64,000 nucleotides of DNA from Algoriphagus ornithinivorans (GCF_900115305.1 NZ_FOVW01000002.1:124001-188000), one strand, 5' to 3'; shown: positions 8,721 through 17,414, counted from the stretch's first letter. A program made the numbers and translations. Notes: generated from the letters alone by a model not told the origin.

Positions 8721-9875
8721 ATGCGCTCAAAATTGCCCCACATAGGGACGACTATTTTTACAATCATGTCTAAAATGGCTCAGGAGGAAGGAGCAATTAA
8801 TTTATCCCAAGGCTTTCCGGGCTTTGGTGCCGATCCCGAATTATTGGATATGGTGGCAAAGTATACCAAAGCCGGATATAATCAATATGCACCCATGAGT
8901 GGGATTCCTTCTTTAAGGGAAAAAATGGCGGAAAAAACGCTAAGGTGCTATGGTGCCAAGGTGAATCCTGAAACAGAAGTCAGCATAGTTTCAGGAGCGA
9001 CAGAAGCAATTTTTTCTTCAATTACTGCGATGATTCATCCTGGTGATGAGGCGATTATACTGGAGCCCGCCTATGATAGTTATGAGCCAGCTATATTATT
9101 GAGTGGAGGTATTCCAATTCGAGTTCCATTGAATTCAAGTGATTTTTCGGTTGACTGGGAAAGGGTGAAAAACTCCATCACCTTTAAGACTAAATTGATT
9201 GTCATCAATAGTCCTCATAATCCAAGCGGATATGTGTGGACTCAAGATGATTTGGATCAATTGGCCGAATTAGTCAGAGAAAGGAATATTTATGTCGTCA
9301 GTGATGAGGTATATGAACATATCACATTTGATGGCCGGCCCCATCTTTCCTTAGTTGGACATGAGGAATTGAGGCAAAAATCCTTTGTATGTGGATCCTT
9401 TGGGAAGACTTTTCATGTAACGGGATGGAAATTGGGCTACTGTATAGCTCCTGAAAAGCTAACAGAAGAGTTCCGAAAAATCCATCAATATGTGACTTTC
9501 AGCTCGGTTACTTTTTTACAATATACTCTTGCGGAATATCTGGAAAAACCTGAGCGATATGAGTCGATTCCTGGTTTTTATCAAGAAAAGAGGGATTTAT
9601 TCTTAACTGGCTTGAAAGATACAGGCTTGGAGTTTCAGGCTACCCAAGGAAGTTTTTTCCAAACAGCCAGCTATGGACATCTTTCAAAAATTGGGGATAG
9701 AGAGTTAGCAGAGAAAATGACTAAGGAATTGAAAGTTGCCTGCATTCCTGTATCCTCTTTTTATCATAATCAAAAAGATGACAAGATCATTCGCTTTTGC
9801 TTTGCCAAAGAAAATTCAGATTTGGAAGAGGCTTTGGTCCGTCTGAAGAATCTTGGAGAATTATTCAAAAAATAA
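8721..9875 (+). CDS. PLP-dependent methionine aminotransferase (YbdL/KAT-like)
   Basis: This 384-residue class I/II aminotransferase shows INLSQGFPGFGADPEL, YNQYAPMSGIPSLREKMA, the LIVINSPHNPSGYVW motif, VVSDEVYEH and the PLP-lysine segment GSFGKTFHVTGWKLGY. The opening GFP(G/D)F and PMSGIPSLR stretches are those of methionine and kynurenine aminotransferases such as E. coli YbdL. It likely transaminates methionine, perhaps closing the methionine salvage pathway. The ATG at 8721 is preferred over a TTG at 8688. The gene stands alone. Confidence 0.88.
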   Translation: MRSKLPHIGTTIFTIMSKMAQEEGAINLSQGFPGFGADPELLDMVAKYTKAGYNQYAPMSGIPSLREKMAEKTLRCYGAKVNPETEVSIVSGATEAIFSSITAMIHPGDEAIILEPAYDSYEPAILLSGGIPIRVPLNSSDFSVDWERVKNSITFKTKLIVINSPHNPSGYVWTQDDLDQLAELVRERNIYVVSDEVYEHITFDGRPHLSLVGHEELRQKSFVCGSFGKTFHVTGWKLGYCIAPEKLTEEFRKIHQYVTFSSVTFLQYTLAEYLEKPERYESIPGFYQEKRDLFLTGLKDTGLEFQATQGSFFQTASYGHLSKIGDRELAEKMTKELKVACIPVSSFYHNQKDDKIIRFCFAKENSDLEEALVRLKNLGELFKK

Positions 9876-9924
9876 GCGGCAGAGATTTCTCCCCGCCGCG
9901 GTCGTGTTAAGCATCCTTTCCTAA

Positions 9925-10953
9925 TCAGGCCAGGCTCTTTCTACAAAATTCCAGGCATTTTTGCACTTCAGCTACTGGATTAGATCCTTCCGGTACCTGA
10001 TATTCCAGTTCTATAGTTGCTGGGAACTTGTATTTATTTTTTTGCATGAGTTTGAGTACATCTCCTATAGGAGTGTCTCCACTTCCCCATACCACGTTTC
10101 CTTTGCCATTTTCAGGCCTCTGACGATCTTTGGTATGCATGCTGAGGATATTCTTCTGCTGTTTTTCAATCAATTGAAGTAAATCTTTGTGCCCTGCAGC
10201 GATATAATGTCCCATATCCAAATTCAGTGCATTTTTTGGGCTTTGAGCCAAGGCTGTATCCCAAAAGTCAAAGGTTTGTTGTTCGTGTCCATGATAGGCA
10301 ACTGCCATACCAAACTGTTCCCCCATTTTACCCAATTTTAAGGTATGGGCATCGTTTGAGGGATGCTCTAAGGTTACATGACTGGTGCCGAGAGCTTTGG
10401 CTGCTTTCATTCCATAAGCGATTTCAGCATCCGTATTATTCATTCCAAAGGCGCTAGGTTTGAAAGCATAGATACTCACACCAGCATCCTTGTACATTTT
10501 TCTCAATTGTTCGAAAGGCTTCATGGAGGCATTCGCTCTCCATTGTGCAACTTCCTGAGAATATGCCTCGGCAGCTTTTCTGATTTCTGCCAATTCATTC
10601 TTTTCATTGTCTGAAAGAGTTTCTCCTCTTCTTTCTCTTCCACCCAATTGCCATGCTTTCATCCTATCAAATGTTGGGGAAGGCATACCTGCAAATGATT
10701 CCGCTGGATCTCCCATTAGTTCAACAGCACTTAAACCTGAGTCTGTTATATATTTCAGGGTTGCTTCGGCACTTTGGTCAGGAAGTGATCGGAATGAATA
10801 GGTAATGCATCCAATCTGAACTCCATTAATCTGACTATCCGGTTTATTGTAATTTTTGATGATCGAGGGGGCTCCCTCTAGCCAAGCAGGAGCTAAGGCT
10901 AAGCCAGCGGCTCCTAAAGTGGATTTAATAAGAAAGTCTCTTCTGTTCTTCAT
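9925..10953 (-). CDS. Exported sugar phosphate isomerase/epimerase family protein (TIM barrel)
   Basis: The 342-residue protein begins with a Tat-type signal (NRRDFLIKSTLGAAGLAL) and then shows AP_endonuc_2/xylose isomerase-like features: IGCITYSFRSLPDQSAEA, LSAVELMGDPAE, VTLEHPSNDA, MAVAYHGHEQQTFDFW, ALNLDMGHYIAAGHKDL, ILSMHTKDRQRPE and ATIELEYQVPEG. The His, Glu and Asp residues in these strands form the family's metal site. Tat-exported members in Bacteroidota are usually found with Gfo/Idh/MocA and DUF1080 genes of glycoside oxidation; such genes occur at the left edge of this window. The substrate is unknown. It may be controlled by palindromes at 11009-11041. Confidence 0.86.
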   Translation of the reverse strand: MKNRRDFLIKSTLGAAGLALAPAWLEGAPSIIKNYNKPDSQINGVQIGCITYSFRSLPDQSAEATLKYITDSGLSAVELMGDPAESFAGMPSPTFDRMKAWQLGGRERRGETLSDNEKNELAEIRKAAEAYSQEVAQWRANASMKPFEQLRKMYKDAGVSIYAFKPSAFGMNNTDAEIAYGMKAAKALGTSHVTLEHPSNDAHTLKLGKMGEQFGMAVAYHGHEQQTFDFWDTALAQSPKNALNLDMGHYIAAGHKDLLQLIEKQQKNILSMHTKDRQRPENGKGNVVWGSGDTPIGDVLKLMQKNKYKFPATIELEYQVPEGSNPVAEVQKCLEFCRKSLA

Positions 10954-11008
10954 GGTCGTTTGCAGGTTAGATTAGGTTTGAAGCTATTGTTTCAAATTAA
11001 CAAAATAG

Positions 11009-11041
11009 ATTCGTATATACGAATATTTCATTTGAAATATT
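11009..11041. promoter_or_regulatory. Two adjacent palindromes in a 283-bp spacer, candidate operators
   Basis: ATTCGTATATACGAAT (11009-11024) is a perfect 16-bp palindrome; it overlaps the start of a second inverted repeat, AATATTTCA-TT-TGAAATATT (11022-11041). They lie 56 bases upstream of the minus-strand epimerase-like gene. The first resembles a dimeric repressor site; no T run follows either, so they are unlikely terminators. The remainder of the spacer 10954-11236 is AT-rich and shows no gene. Confidence 0.5.
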
Positions 11042-11236
11042 TAACAGAAGAGCTTTAAAGGCCTAAAAACAAGAAACTAAGGATTAAATATAAACCTTTC
11101 TTTGAAAAGAAAGCAAGCATAACCTAAAAAAATAAAAAAAGAAAACTGCATTTATCGCTAAATTTCTGCATTGAAGGAATTAAGTATTTTTTCAAGCTCG
11201 GCAATATTCATATTTGTTTAATTAATCATTTAGATC

Positions 11237-12106
11237 ATGAAAAAGAACTATTGTAACATTTTAAGATTAACCTTGCTTTTTTGCATAGGTTTTGTGTTTC
11301 AGTTGCAAGCACAAACAGAGAAAAGTCTTCTTTGGAAGATTAGCGGGAATGGATTAGAAAAAGATTCCTATGTATTTGGTACCATTCACATGATTTGTCC
11401 TGATCAATTTTTGATGAATGAGGAAATTAAGGGTGCTTTCACTGGTACTGAACAGTTGGTTTTAGAATTGGATATGGATGATCCGGAACTGCAGCAAAAG
11501 ATGCAGGCAGTATCTATCAATTCCGGAATGAAAAATATCCAAGGAGAAATGAAAGAGGAACAATCCAAGGCTTTGGATCAGTTTTTAACTCAAAATTATG
11601 GGGCAGGATTGGCTCAAATGGGGATACTGAAGCCATTTGTATTGACTTCCATGGTCTTGATGAAGCAATTGCCTTGTGATCAAATGGAGAGTTACGAGTT
11701 CTTTTTTACGCAGATGGCTCAGCAGCAGGGAAAAGAAATTCTAGGTTTGGAAGATGTAGCATTCCAAGTAGGGATTTTTGATCAGATTCCTTTGAATATT
11801 CAGTTGGAAGAGCTTGGGAAAATGGTTACCACAGATGAGTCCATGAAAGAGTTTCAGACTACGGTTGAAGCTTATGTTGCTCAGGATTTGGATAAGTTGT
11901 ACCAAACCATCAGCGATAATCCAATGACCGGTAATTTTTCAGAAATTCTTCTGGACCAAAGAAATGAAAACTGGATTCCGGTCATGAAAAAACAAATGGA
12001 AGAAAAGTCTACCTTTTTTGCGGTAGGATCAGGCCACTTGGCAGGTCAAAAAGGAGTCTTGAATCTTTTAAAAGAAGCTGGCTATACGCTTTCGCCAGTT
12101 AACTAA
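11237..12106 (+). CDS. TraB/GumN family protein, secreted
   Basis: The 289-residue product has a Sec signal peptide (hydrophobic stretch to about residue 24, ending FQLQAQ) and the two TraB/GumN motifs: SYVFGTIHMI near residues 44-53 and FAVGSGHLAGQKGVLNLL near the C-terminus, each with a conserved His. The fold is related to Tiki-type metal-dependent hydrolases; in bacteria the role is mostly unassigned. It is followed after 16 bases by a sensor kinase and its regulator, so it may lead an operon and could be part of a signalling unit, which is inference. Confidence 0.86.
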   Translation: MKKNYCNILRLTLLFCIGFVFQLQAQTEKSLLWKISGNGLEKDSYVFGTIHMICPDQFLMNEEIKGAFTGTEQLVLELDMDDPELQQKMQAVSINSGMKNIQGEMKEEQSKALDQFLTQNYGAGLAQMGILKPFVLTSMVLMKQLPCDQMESYEFFFTQMAQQQGKEILGLEDVAFQVGIFDQIPLNIQLEELGKMVTTDESMKEFQTTVEAYVAQDLDKLYQTISDNPMTGNFSEILLDQRNENWIPVMKKQMEEKSTFFAVGSGHLAGQKGVLNLLKEAGYTLSPVN

Positions 12107-12122
12107 TAGTTAATTCAAAACA

Positions 12123-13175
12123 ATGGGATTTCAGGGTAAAATATCTGAAAAACATCTTTACTGGGTTCTACAGGTACTTGGCTGGAGTTCCATTGTTTTT
12201 ATTGAAACCATCAATTATACCTTCTTTATTGTCGGAGAGTTTAATTGGGAATACGTGATGCAGTTTTTAATCATGTCATTTCTAGGATTGACTGTTTCTC
12301 ATTTTTACAAAACCTATTTTATCCCTAAATCTCAATTTCAAAAGAAACTTTCCAGAATCTGGGTGAAAGGGCTAGTGGATGTTTTTGGGATTACATTCAT
12401 CATGACGGCTTTATTGTATCTCCCTCTAATCATGAGTTTTGAGTTTGAGGGGCTTAATTCTCAGTTTATTATCAGTTACTTTGGACAACTCATGAATTTG
12501 GGACGCTACGTGATGGGCTGGGTGATTATCTATTATCTTTTCCATATCATGAAGCACACGCAGGAGGTGACTGAGCAAAAGCTTTTGCTGGAGAATTTGG
12601 CCAAAACATCTGAGTTGGAACTCTTGAAAAATCAATTGAATCCTCATTTTTTATTCAATTCTCTCAATAGTATCAAGGCCTTGGTTTTAATTGATCAGGA
12701 GAAGGCAAGAGATGCAATAATCAAGCTTTCGGAATTGCTGAGATTCTCTCTGAATTATGAGAAAGCTCCTTTAATAGCTTTGAATGATGAAATGAAGGAG
12801 GTAGAAAAGTATCTTTTGCTGGAGCAAATCCGCTTTGGAAAGAGATTGGATGTTCATATTCAGCTGGAGGAGGAAACCCTGGAGTTGAAAGTGCCTCCAG
12901 CCATGGTTTTAACCTTAGCTGAAAACGCGATTAAACATGGGATCACCAAGCTACCGGATGGGGGTTCTATCCACGTGTCGAGCAAAAAAAGAGGAAAAAA
13001 CTTAATAGTTGAGGTGACAAACTCAGGGCAGTTGAATGATACTTTCAACTTGGGGATCGGGCTTCAAAACGTACAAAAAAGATTAGAATCCCTTTTTGGG
13101 GAGAATTCAAAATTCATGCTCGACAGTAACTCTTCCAATGAAGTTCGAGCTACTATCAATCTACCAATCAATTAA
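12123..13175 (+). CDS. LytS-type sensor histidine kinase
   Basis: This 350-residue kinase has four predicted membrane helices in residues 10-145 and no extracellular domain, then the His_kinase (PF06580) block QLNPHFLFNSLNSIKAL with the phospho-acceptor His near 175, an N box (LAENAIKHG, Asn near 268) and a C-terminal G box (LGIGLQNVQKRL). It would phosphorylate the LytTR regulator encoded one base downstream. It lies 16 bases after the TraB/GumN gene. The signal sensed cannot be inferred. Confidence 0.92.
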   Translation: MGFQGKISEKHLYWVLQVLGWSSIVFIETINYTFFIVGEFNWEYVMQFLIMSFLGLTVSHFYKTYFIPKSQFQKKLSRIWVKGLVDVFGITFIMTALLYLPLIMSFEFEGLNSQFIISYFGQLMNLGRYVMGWVIIYYLFHIMKHTQEVTEQKLLLENLAKTSELELLKNQLNPHFLFNSLNSIKALVLIDQEKARDAIIKLSELLRFSLNYEKAPLIALNDEMKEVEKYLLLEQIRFGKRLDVHIQLEEETLELKVPPAMVLTLAENAIKHGITKLPDGGSIHVSSKKRGKNLIVEVTNSGQLNDTFNLGIGLQNVQKRLESLFGENSKFMLDSNSSNEVRATINLPIN

Positions 13176-13176
13176 C

Positions 13177-13893
13177 ATGAAAAAGCGGGTTTTCCTTGTG
13201 GATGATGAAAATTTGGCTCTCGAGGAGTTACAGGTACTACTTCAACCCTTTCCGGAATTGGAAATAGTTGGCAAATCTGACCGGGTGCAGGAAGCTATAA
13301 TCCAATGCAATGAATTAAAACCGGATTTGATATTTCTGGATATCAACATGCCCGGAATGGATGGATTTCAATTTCTTGAGCAATTGGATGAGGTGAACTC
13401 TGTCATTTTTGTAACTGCCTATGATCAATACGCCATCAAAGCTTTTGAAATTAACGCCTTGGATTATTTGCTGAAACCTCTGAATCCCACACGGTTAAAA
13501 GAAGCTGTCAATCGCTTTTTGTCCAAAGAATCAGATGTGGAAAGTACAGAAGAAAGGCTCTCTCCAGAAAAGAAGATTTTCATCAAGGATGGAGATTCTT
13601 GTCATTTCGTTCCGGTTTTTAAAATATTCTTATTGGAAAGCGTGGGGAATTATGTACGGGTTCACTATGAGAACCAAAAGCCACTTTTACATAAATCTCT
13701 AAGCTATTTGGAATCCAGACTTCCTACAGATCTCTTCTTTCGGGCAAATCGTCAGTACATGTTTAATATGGATTTTATTCAGAAAATTGAACCCTACTTC
13801 AACAGTACCTTGTTGATCAAATTGAACTCAGGTCATGAAATTGACTTAAGCCAGCGGCAGAGTGTGAAGTTCAGAGAAATCACGGGTATTTAA
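13177..13893 (+). CDS. LytTR-family response regulator
   Basis: From the ATG at 13177 the protein has 238 residues. The receiver domain has the acidic pair at DDE (9-11), the phospho-acceptor Asp at about 55 in IFLDINMPGMDG, a Thr near 80 and Lys near 100 (LLKPLNP). The C-terminal LytTR DNA-binding domain spans about 135-238 (FLLESVGNYVRVHY, FFRANRQYMFNMDFI). An earlier in-frame start at 13096 would overlap the kinase gene and adds nothing conserved. It pairs with the preceding LytS kinase. Confidence 0.93.
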   Translation: MKKRVFLVDDENLALEELQVLLQPFPELEIVGKSDRVQEAIIQCNELKPDLIFLDINMPGMDGFQFLEQLDEVNSVIFVTAYDQYAIKAFEINALDYLLKPLNPTRLKEAVNRFLSKESDVESTEERLSPEKKIFIKDGDSCHFVPVFKIFLLESVGNYVRVHYENQKPLLHKSLSYLESRLPTDLFFRANRQYMFNMDFIQKIEPYFNSTLLIKLNSGHEIDLSQRQSVKFREITGI

Positions 13894-13902
13894 AAAGGCA
13901 AA

Positions 13903-14328
13903 ATGAAATCACTTGAAAAAAGAATTGCAGAAGGAGATTTTTTGAAAGAATTGGACTTTCAGACTGCCAGAAGTTCTGGTCCGGGAGGACAAAATGTAAA
14001 TAAAGTTGAAAGCAAAGTTCAATTGTACTTTGATGTACAAAACTCTACTGTTTTATCTGATGAGGAAAAAGAAAAACTATCCCAAAAATTCAAAAACAAG
14101 ATAGATCTAGAGGGTAAGTTACAGCTTCAAAGCCAAGAAAAACGTTCTCAAATTCAGAATAAGGAATTGGTAGTAAAAAAGTTTTACGATTTGCTTAGAA
14201 AGGCATTTGAAAAAAGAAAAATCAGGAAAGCAACCAAACCCACCAAGGCAGCAGTAGAAAAGAGAATCAAGGAGAAAAAAGCAAGATCAGAGAAAAAAGC
14301 CGGCAGGGGCTGGACCAAAGACTATTAA
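13903..14328 (+). CDS. arfB: Alternative ribosome-rescue factor / peptidyl-tRNA hydrolase ArfB
   Basis: The 141-residue protein has the release-factor catalytic motif GGQ in SSGPGGQNVNKVESKV (about residues 25-40) and a Lys/Arg-rich C-terminal tail (KKARSEKKAGRGWTKDY) that in ArfB inserts in the empty mRNA channel of stalled ribosomes. There is no codon-recognition domain, separating it from RF1/RF2. It frees ribosomes stalled on non-stop mRNA by hydrolysing peptidyl-tRNA. It lies nine bases after the response regulator and is probably in that operon. Confidence 0.92.
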   Translation: MKSLEKRIAEGDFLKELDFQTARSSGPGGQNVNKVESKVQLYFDVQNSTVLSDEEKEKLSQKFKNKIDLEGKLQLQSQEKRSQIQNKELVVKKFYDLLRKAFEKRKIRKATKPTKAAVEKRIKEKKARSEKKAGRGWTKDY

Positions 14329-14331
14329 ACT

Positions 14332-15000
14332 CTATTCTTCTGATCCAAAGGTTTTTACCAAGAGTTTTTCACATACTTTTTGACTAAGAGTTTCCTTTTC
14401 GACATCTCCGTAACTGATGACCATACTTTGATCAAAAGCTTCCTTTGAAACCACCTTCAATTCTGTTCCCAAAGTCAAGTTTCGGCTATTGAGATACTCC
14501 AAAAATTCTGTACTGGAATCTGCCAAAGCAGCTAAAATCACTTCTTGTCCCGCTTTTGCTTCTGATAAGTTTTTGAACCTCAAATCCTGAATTCTTCCTT
14601 GTTTGTCGGGAATAGGAGAGCCATGGGGATCTACTGTTGGAAAACCCATCATTTCATCCATTCTTTCAAAAAATTTAGGTGCATGAATATGCTCCACCTG
14701 CTCAGCGATTGCATGTACCTCTTCCCATCCAAAGCCCATTTTTGTGACCAAAAACATTTCTGTCAATCTATGCTTTCGGATAATCAAAGCAGCCTCTTTT
14801 TTTCCTTTAGGGGTTAATAATACAGGTTTATATTTTTCATAGACACAAAGCCCCGTTTTCTGCAAGTTTTTGACCATGGAGTTTGCGGTAGGCATACTGA
14901 CTTGAAGCTGATTAGCCAATTCAGAAATATTGACTTCACCTTGTTCATTTGACAGATTAAAAAGGGCTTTGAGATAATTTTCTTCCGTGGTAGAGGCCAT
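14332..15000 (-). CDS. DtxR/MntR-family metal-dependent transcriptional repressor
   Basis: The 222-residue product has an N-terminal winged helix (TEENYLKALFNL, SELANQLQVSMPTANSMVKNL), a dimerisation and metal-binding region (RKHRLTEMFLV, HAIAEQVEHIHAPKFFERMDEMMGFPTVDPHGSPIP) and a C-terminal FeoA/SH3-like domain. The conserved His/Glu residues in EQVEHIH and the DPHGSPIP loop are those of DtxR/IdeR/MntR proteins that bind Fe2+ or Mn2+. It is divergent from a TonB-dependent receptor whose promoter contains a TTAG/CTAA-type inverted repeat, the expected half-sites for this family. The ATG at 15000 fits homologues; an extended frame to 15069 does not. Confidence 0.92.
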   Translation of the reverse strand: MASTTEENYLKALFNLSNEQGEVNISELANQLQVSMPTANSMVKNLQKTGLCVYEKYKPVLLTPKGKKEAALIIRKHRLTEMFLVTKMGFGWEEVHAIAEQVEHIHAPKFFERMDEMMGFPTVDPHGSPIPDKQGRIQDLRFKNLSEAKAGQEVILAALADSSTEFLEYLNSRNLTLGTELKVVSKEAFDQSMVISYGDVEKETLSQKVCEKLLVKTFGSEE

Positions 15001-15007
15001 AATTAAA

Positions 15008-15023
15008 ATTTGAGTACTCAAAT
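15008..15023. promoter_or_regulatory. Perfect 16-bp palindrome just upstream of the DtxR-type gene
   Basis: ATTTGAGTACTCAAAT is a perfect palindrome seven bases upstream of the repressor's start codon. Its position in the leader suggests autoregulation, though its half-sites differ from the TTAG/CTAA site at 15052, so another regulator could bind here. Confidence 0.45.
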
Positions 15024-15048
15024 ATGTAAAAAAAATTGATAGAATAAA

Positions 15049-15079
15049 TTTGTTAGATAACTCTAACATTGTAATTTTG
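15049..15079 (+). promoter_or_regulatory. Consensus promoter of the TonB-dependent receptor
   Basis: TTTG (15049-15052), a 19-base spacer and TAATTTTG (15072-15079) match the Bacteroidota housekeeping promoter exactly in both boxes and spacing. Transcription should begin near 15086, leaving a leader of about 46 bases before the ATG at 15132. Confidence 0.7.
15052..15067. promoter_or_regulatory. Operator-like inverted repeat between the -33 and -7 boxes
   Basis: GTTAGA-TAAC-TCTAAC is a perfect 6-4-6 inverted repeat with TTAG/CTAA half-sites, like known DtxR/IdeR boxes. It overlaps the last base of the -33 box and fills most of the promoter spacer, so a bound repressor would block RNA polymerase. 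The adjacent DtxR-type gene is the obvious candidate ligand. Confidence 0.6.
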
Positions 15080-15131
15080 TAATTCTAATTAAAATAGTTA
15101 GCTCTTTAATCTTATTGATTTACAAGAAACT

Positions 15132-17408
15132 ATGATCACTCGCTTACTGCTTACTCTTTCATTTTGTTATCTTTTGAATGGTACTGCCCAAGGTCAACAT
15201 AGCTTAAAGGGTAGGGTACTTTCAGGGGGAAAGGCTGTAGAGTTTGCTACTATATTTTTACCCGATTCTGGGAAAGGTGCAGTTTCAGAAGCCGATGGGC
15301 ATTTTCAGATTTTTGGATTACAAAAAGGGAGGCTAAAAGTAGAGATTTCCCTTTTAGGATTTAGAAGGTATGTCACTGAGGTAGAGATTCCATACGAGGG
15401 TGCTTTGATTGTTGAAATGGAATCTTTGGATTCAAGCTTAGATGAAGTAGTGGTCAGTGGAACTTTACAGGAAGTCTCCAGGCTTAATAGCCCGGTTCCG
15501 GTGGAGGTTTATAAGGAGGGCTTTTTTAAAGCCAATCCCACACCATCCTTATTTGAATCCTTACAGAATATTAACGGAGTAAGACCTCAAATCAATTGTA
15601 ACATTTGTAATACGGGGGACATCCATATTAACGGTTTGGAGGGACCCTACACCATGGTATTGATTGATGGAATGCCCATTGTTTCTGGTTTGTCTACTGT
15701 GTATGGTCTAACAGGCATCCCGCAATCTCTTATCGATAGAATTGAAGTGGTCAAAGGTCCTGCATCCACTTTGTATGGATCAGAGGCAGTGGGGGGCTTG
15801 ATTAATATCATCACCAAAAACCCAGATTTAGCTCCTAAAGTCGGGGTAGATGCCTTTAGCACTGGCTGGGGAGAGTATAATTTGGATCTAGATATTCGTT
15901 CCAAGTGGGGAAGGTCCGTAAAGTCTTTGACTGGAATTAATGCTTTTTATTATGATAACCCCATCGATAATAATGGAGATGGGATGACGGATTTGACCCT
16001 TGCTAAGCGTATCTCTATTTTTCAAAAATTAGCAGTAGATAGAGCAAGCAAAAAGGGATTGAATGTAGCTCTTCGCTACTTGTATGAGGACAGGTGGGGT
16101 GGTCAGATGGATTGGACTTCAACCAACCGCGGAGGAGATGAAATTTATGGCGAAAGTATTTATACGAGTAGATGGGAGGTTTTTGGAAATTATGAACTTC
16201 CGGGCAGTGAAAAGTTGAATTTTCAATTTTCAGCAAACGGGCATAATCAAAACTCTGTGTACGGTGATGTCATTTATATCGCAGATCAAACCATCGCTTT
16301 TGGACAATTGACTTGGGCTGAAAATTTAGGAAATCATCAATTGCTCTCCGGTTTGGCTTACAGATATACTAAATACGATGATAATACTCCAGCAACCTCT
16401 TCGGTAGAGTTGGACTTAAATCAACCTTCAATCATTCATTTACCCGGAGTATTTGTTCAAGACGAGATCAAATTGACTACTAGTCAAAGTTTACTCTTAG
16501 GGGCGAGAGCAGATTATAATTCCATTCATGGAGCCATTTTCAGTCCTCGCCTTAATTATAAAATTTCATCTGCTGATCAGACGATGGTTTTTAGATTATC
16601 AGCGGGAAATGGCTTTCGGGTTGCTAATGTATTTACGGAAGATCATGCTGCTTTGACCGGAGCCAGAGAAGTGGTATTTGAAGAGGAATTGCAGCCAGAA
16701 CGTTCCTGGAATGTCAATGCGAATGCCATCAAAAAATATTACAGCAGTAAAGGGGCATTTCTCAGTTTAGATGCTTCACTATTCTATACCTATTTCACCA
16801 ATAGGATCATTCCAGATTACGAAACTAATCCAAACCAAATCATTTATGCCAATTTGGATGGTCATGCTGTTTCGAAGGGAATTTCATTGAATTCTAATTT
16901 TGCATTGCCAAGTGGCTTGGAAGGAAGTGTTGGAGCCACGCTGATGGATGTGACTTTTACGGAAGAAGGAGTCAGTACCCGACAGCTTCTATCAGAGAGA
17001 TTTTCAACTGTTTGGAATATTGGTTATACGATTTACCCTTTGGATTTAAAAATTGACTATACCGGAAATCTTTATAGTCCTATGCGTTTACCTTTACTGG
17101 GGGAATTGGATGATAGGCCCGAGTTTTCTCCCTGGTGGAGTATACAGAATATTCAACTCACTAAATCCATTGGCAAAAAATGGGAGGTTTATGGTGGAAT
17201 TAAAAATCTCCTGAATTTTACGCCTCCTGCCAACAGCATTGCCAGGGCCTTTGATCCTTTCGATAGAGGAGTAGAGTTCGGTTCAGATGGATCGGTTATC
17301 CCAACTCCCAATAATCCGAATGCGCTTACCTTTGACCCCACTTATATGTTTGCTCCTAATCAGGGGATTCGGGGTTTTCTTGGAGTTCGGTTTACACTCT
17401 TAGATTAA
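15132..17408 (+). CDS. TonB-dependent outer-membrane receptor, probable metal or siderophore uptake
   Basis: The 758-residue protein has a Sec signal peptide (residues 1-22), a CarboxypepD_reg-like beta-sandwich (about 25-105), a plug domain (about 105-230, ending VVKGPASTLYGSEAVGGLINIITK) and a beta-barrel ending in a typical Phe-containing strand (GFLGVRFTLLD). The plug has an unusual CNIC pair (Cys 156 and 159). Such receptors bring metal complexes across the outer membrane. Its promoter carries a DtxR-like operator, and the repressor gene is divergent, supporting a role in iron or manganese acquisition. A copper link is also possible because copper-resistance genes follow on the other strand. 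Confidence 0.9.
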   Translation: MITRLLLTLSFCYLLNGTAQGQHSLKGRVLSGGKAVEFATIFLPDSGKGAVSEADGHFQIFGLQKGRLKVEISLLGFRRYVTEVEIPYEGALIVEMESLDSSLDEVVVSGTLQEVSRLNSPVPVEVYKEGFFKANPTPSLFESLQNINGVRPQINCNICNTGDIHINGLEGPYTMVLIDGMPIVSGLSTVYGLTGIPQSLIDRIEVVKGPASTLYGSEAVGGLINIITKNPDLAPKVGVDAFSTGWGEYNLDLDIRSKWGRSVKSLTGINAFYYDNPIDNNGDGMTDLTLAKRISIFQKLAVDRASKKGLNVALRYLYEDRWGGQMDWTSTNRGGDEIYGESIYTSRWEVFGNYELPGSEKLNFQFSANGHNQNSVYGDVIYIADQTIAFGQLTWAENLGNHQLLSGLAYRYTKYDDNTPATSSVELDLNQPSIIHLPGVFVQDEIKLTTSQSLLLGARADYNSIHGAIFSPRLNYKISSADQTMVFRLSAGNGFRVANVFTEDHAALTGAREVVFEEELQPERSWNVNANAIKKYYSSKGAFLSLDASLFYTYFTNRIIPDYETNPNQIIYANLDGHAVSKGISLNSNFALPSGLEGSVGATLMDVTFTEEGVSTRQLLSERFSTVWNIGYTIYPLDLKIDYTGNLYSPMRLPLLGELDDRPEFSPWWSIQNIQLTKSIGKKWEVYGGIKNLLNFTPPANSIARAFDPFDRGVEFGSDGSVIPTPNNPNALTFDPTYMFAPNQGIRGFLGVRFTLLD

Positions 17409-17414
17409 AAAATA

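Noticed and set aside
13096..13176. Upstream in-frame extension of the LytTR regulator
   Set aside because: It lies wholly inside the kinase gene and adds non-conserved residues before the receiver domain.
15001..15069. Upstream extension of the DtxR-type repressor
   Set aside because: It would cover the promoter, palindromes and operator; homologues begin at the ATG at 15000.
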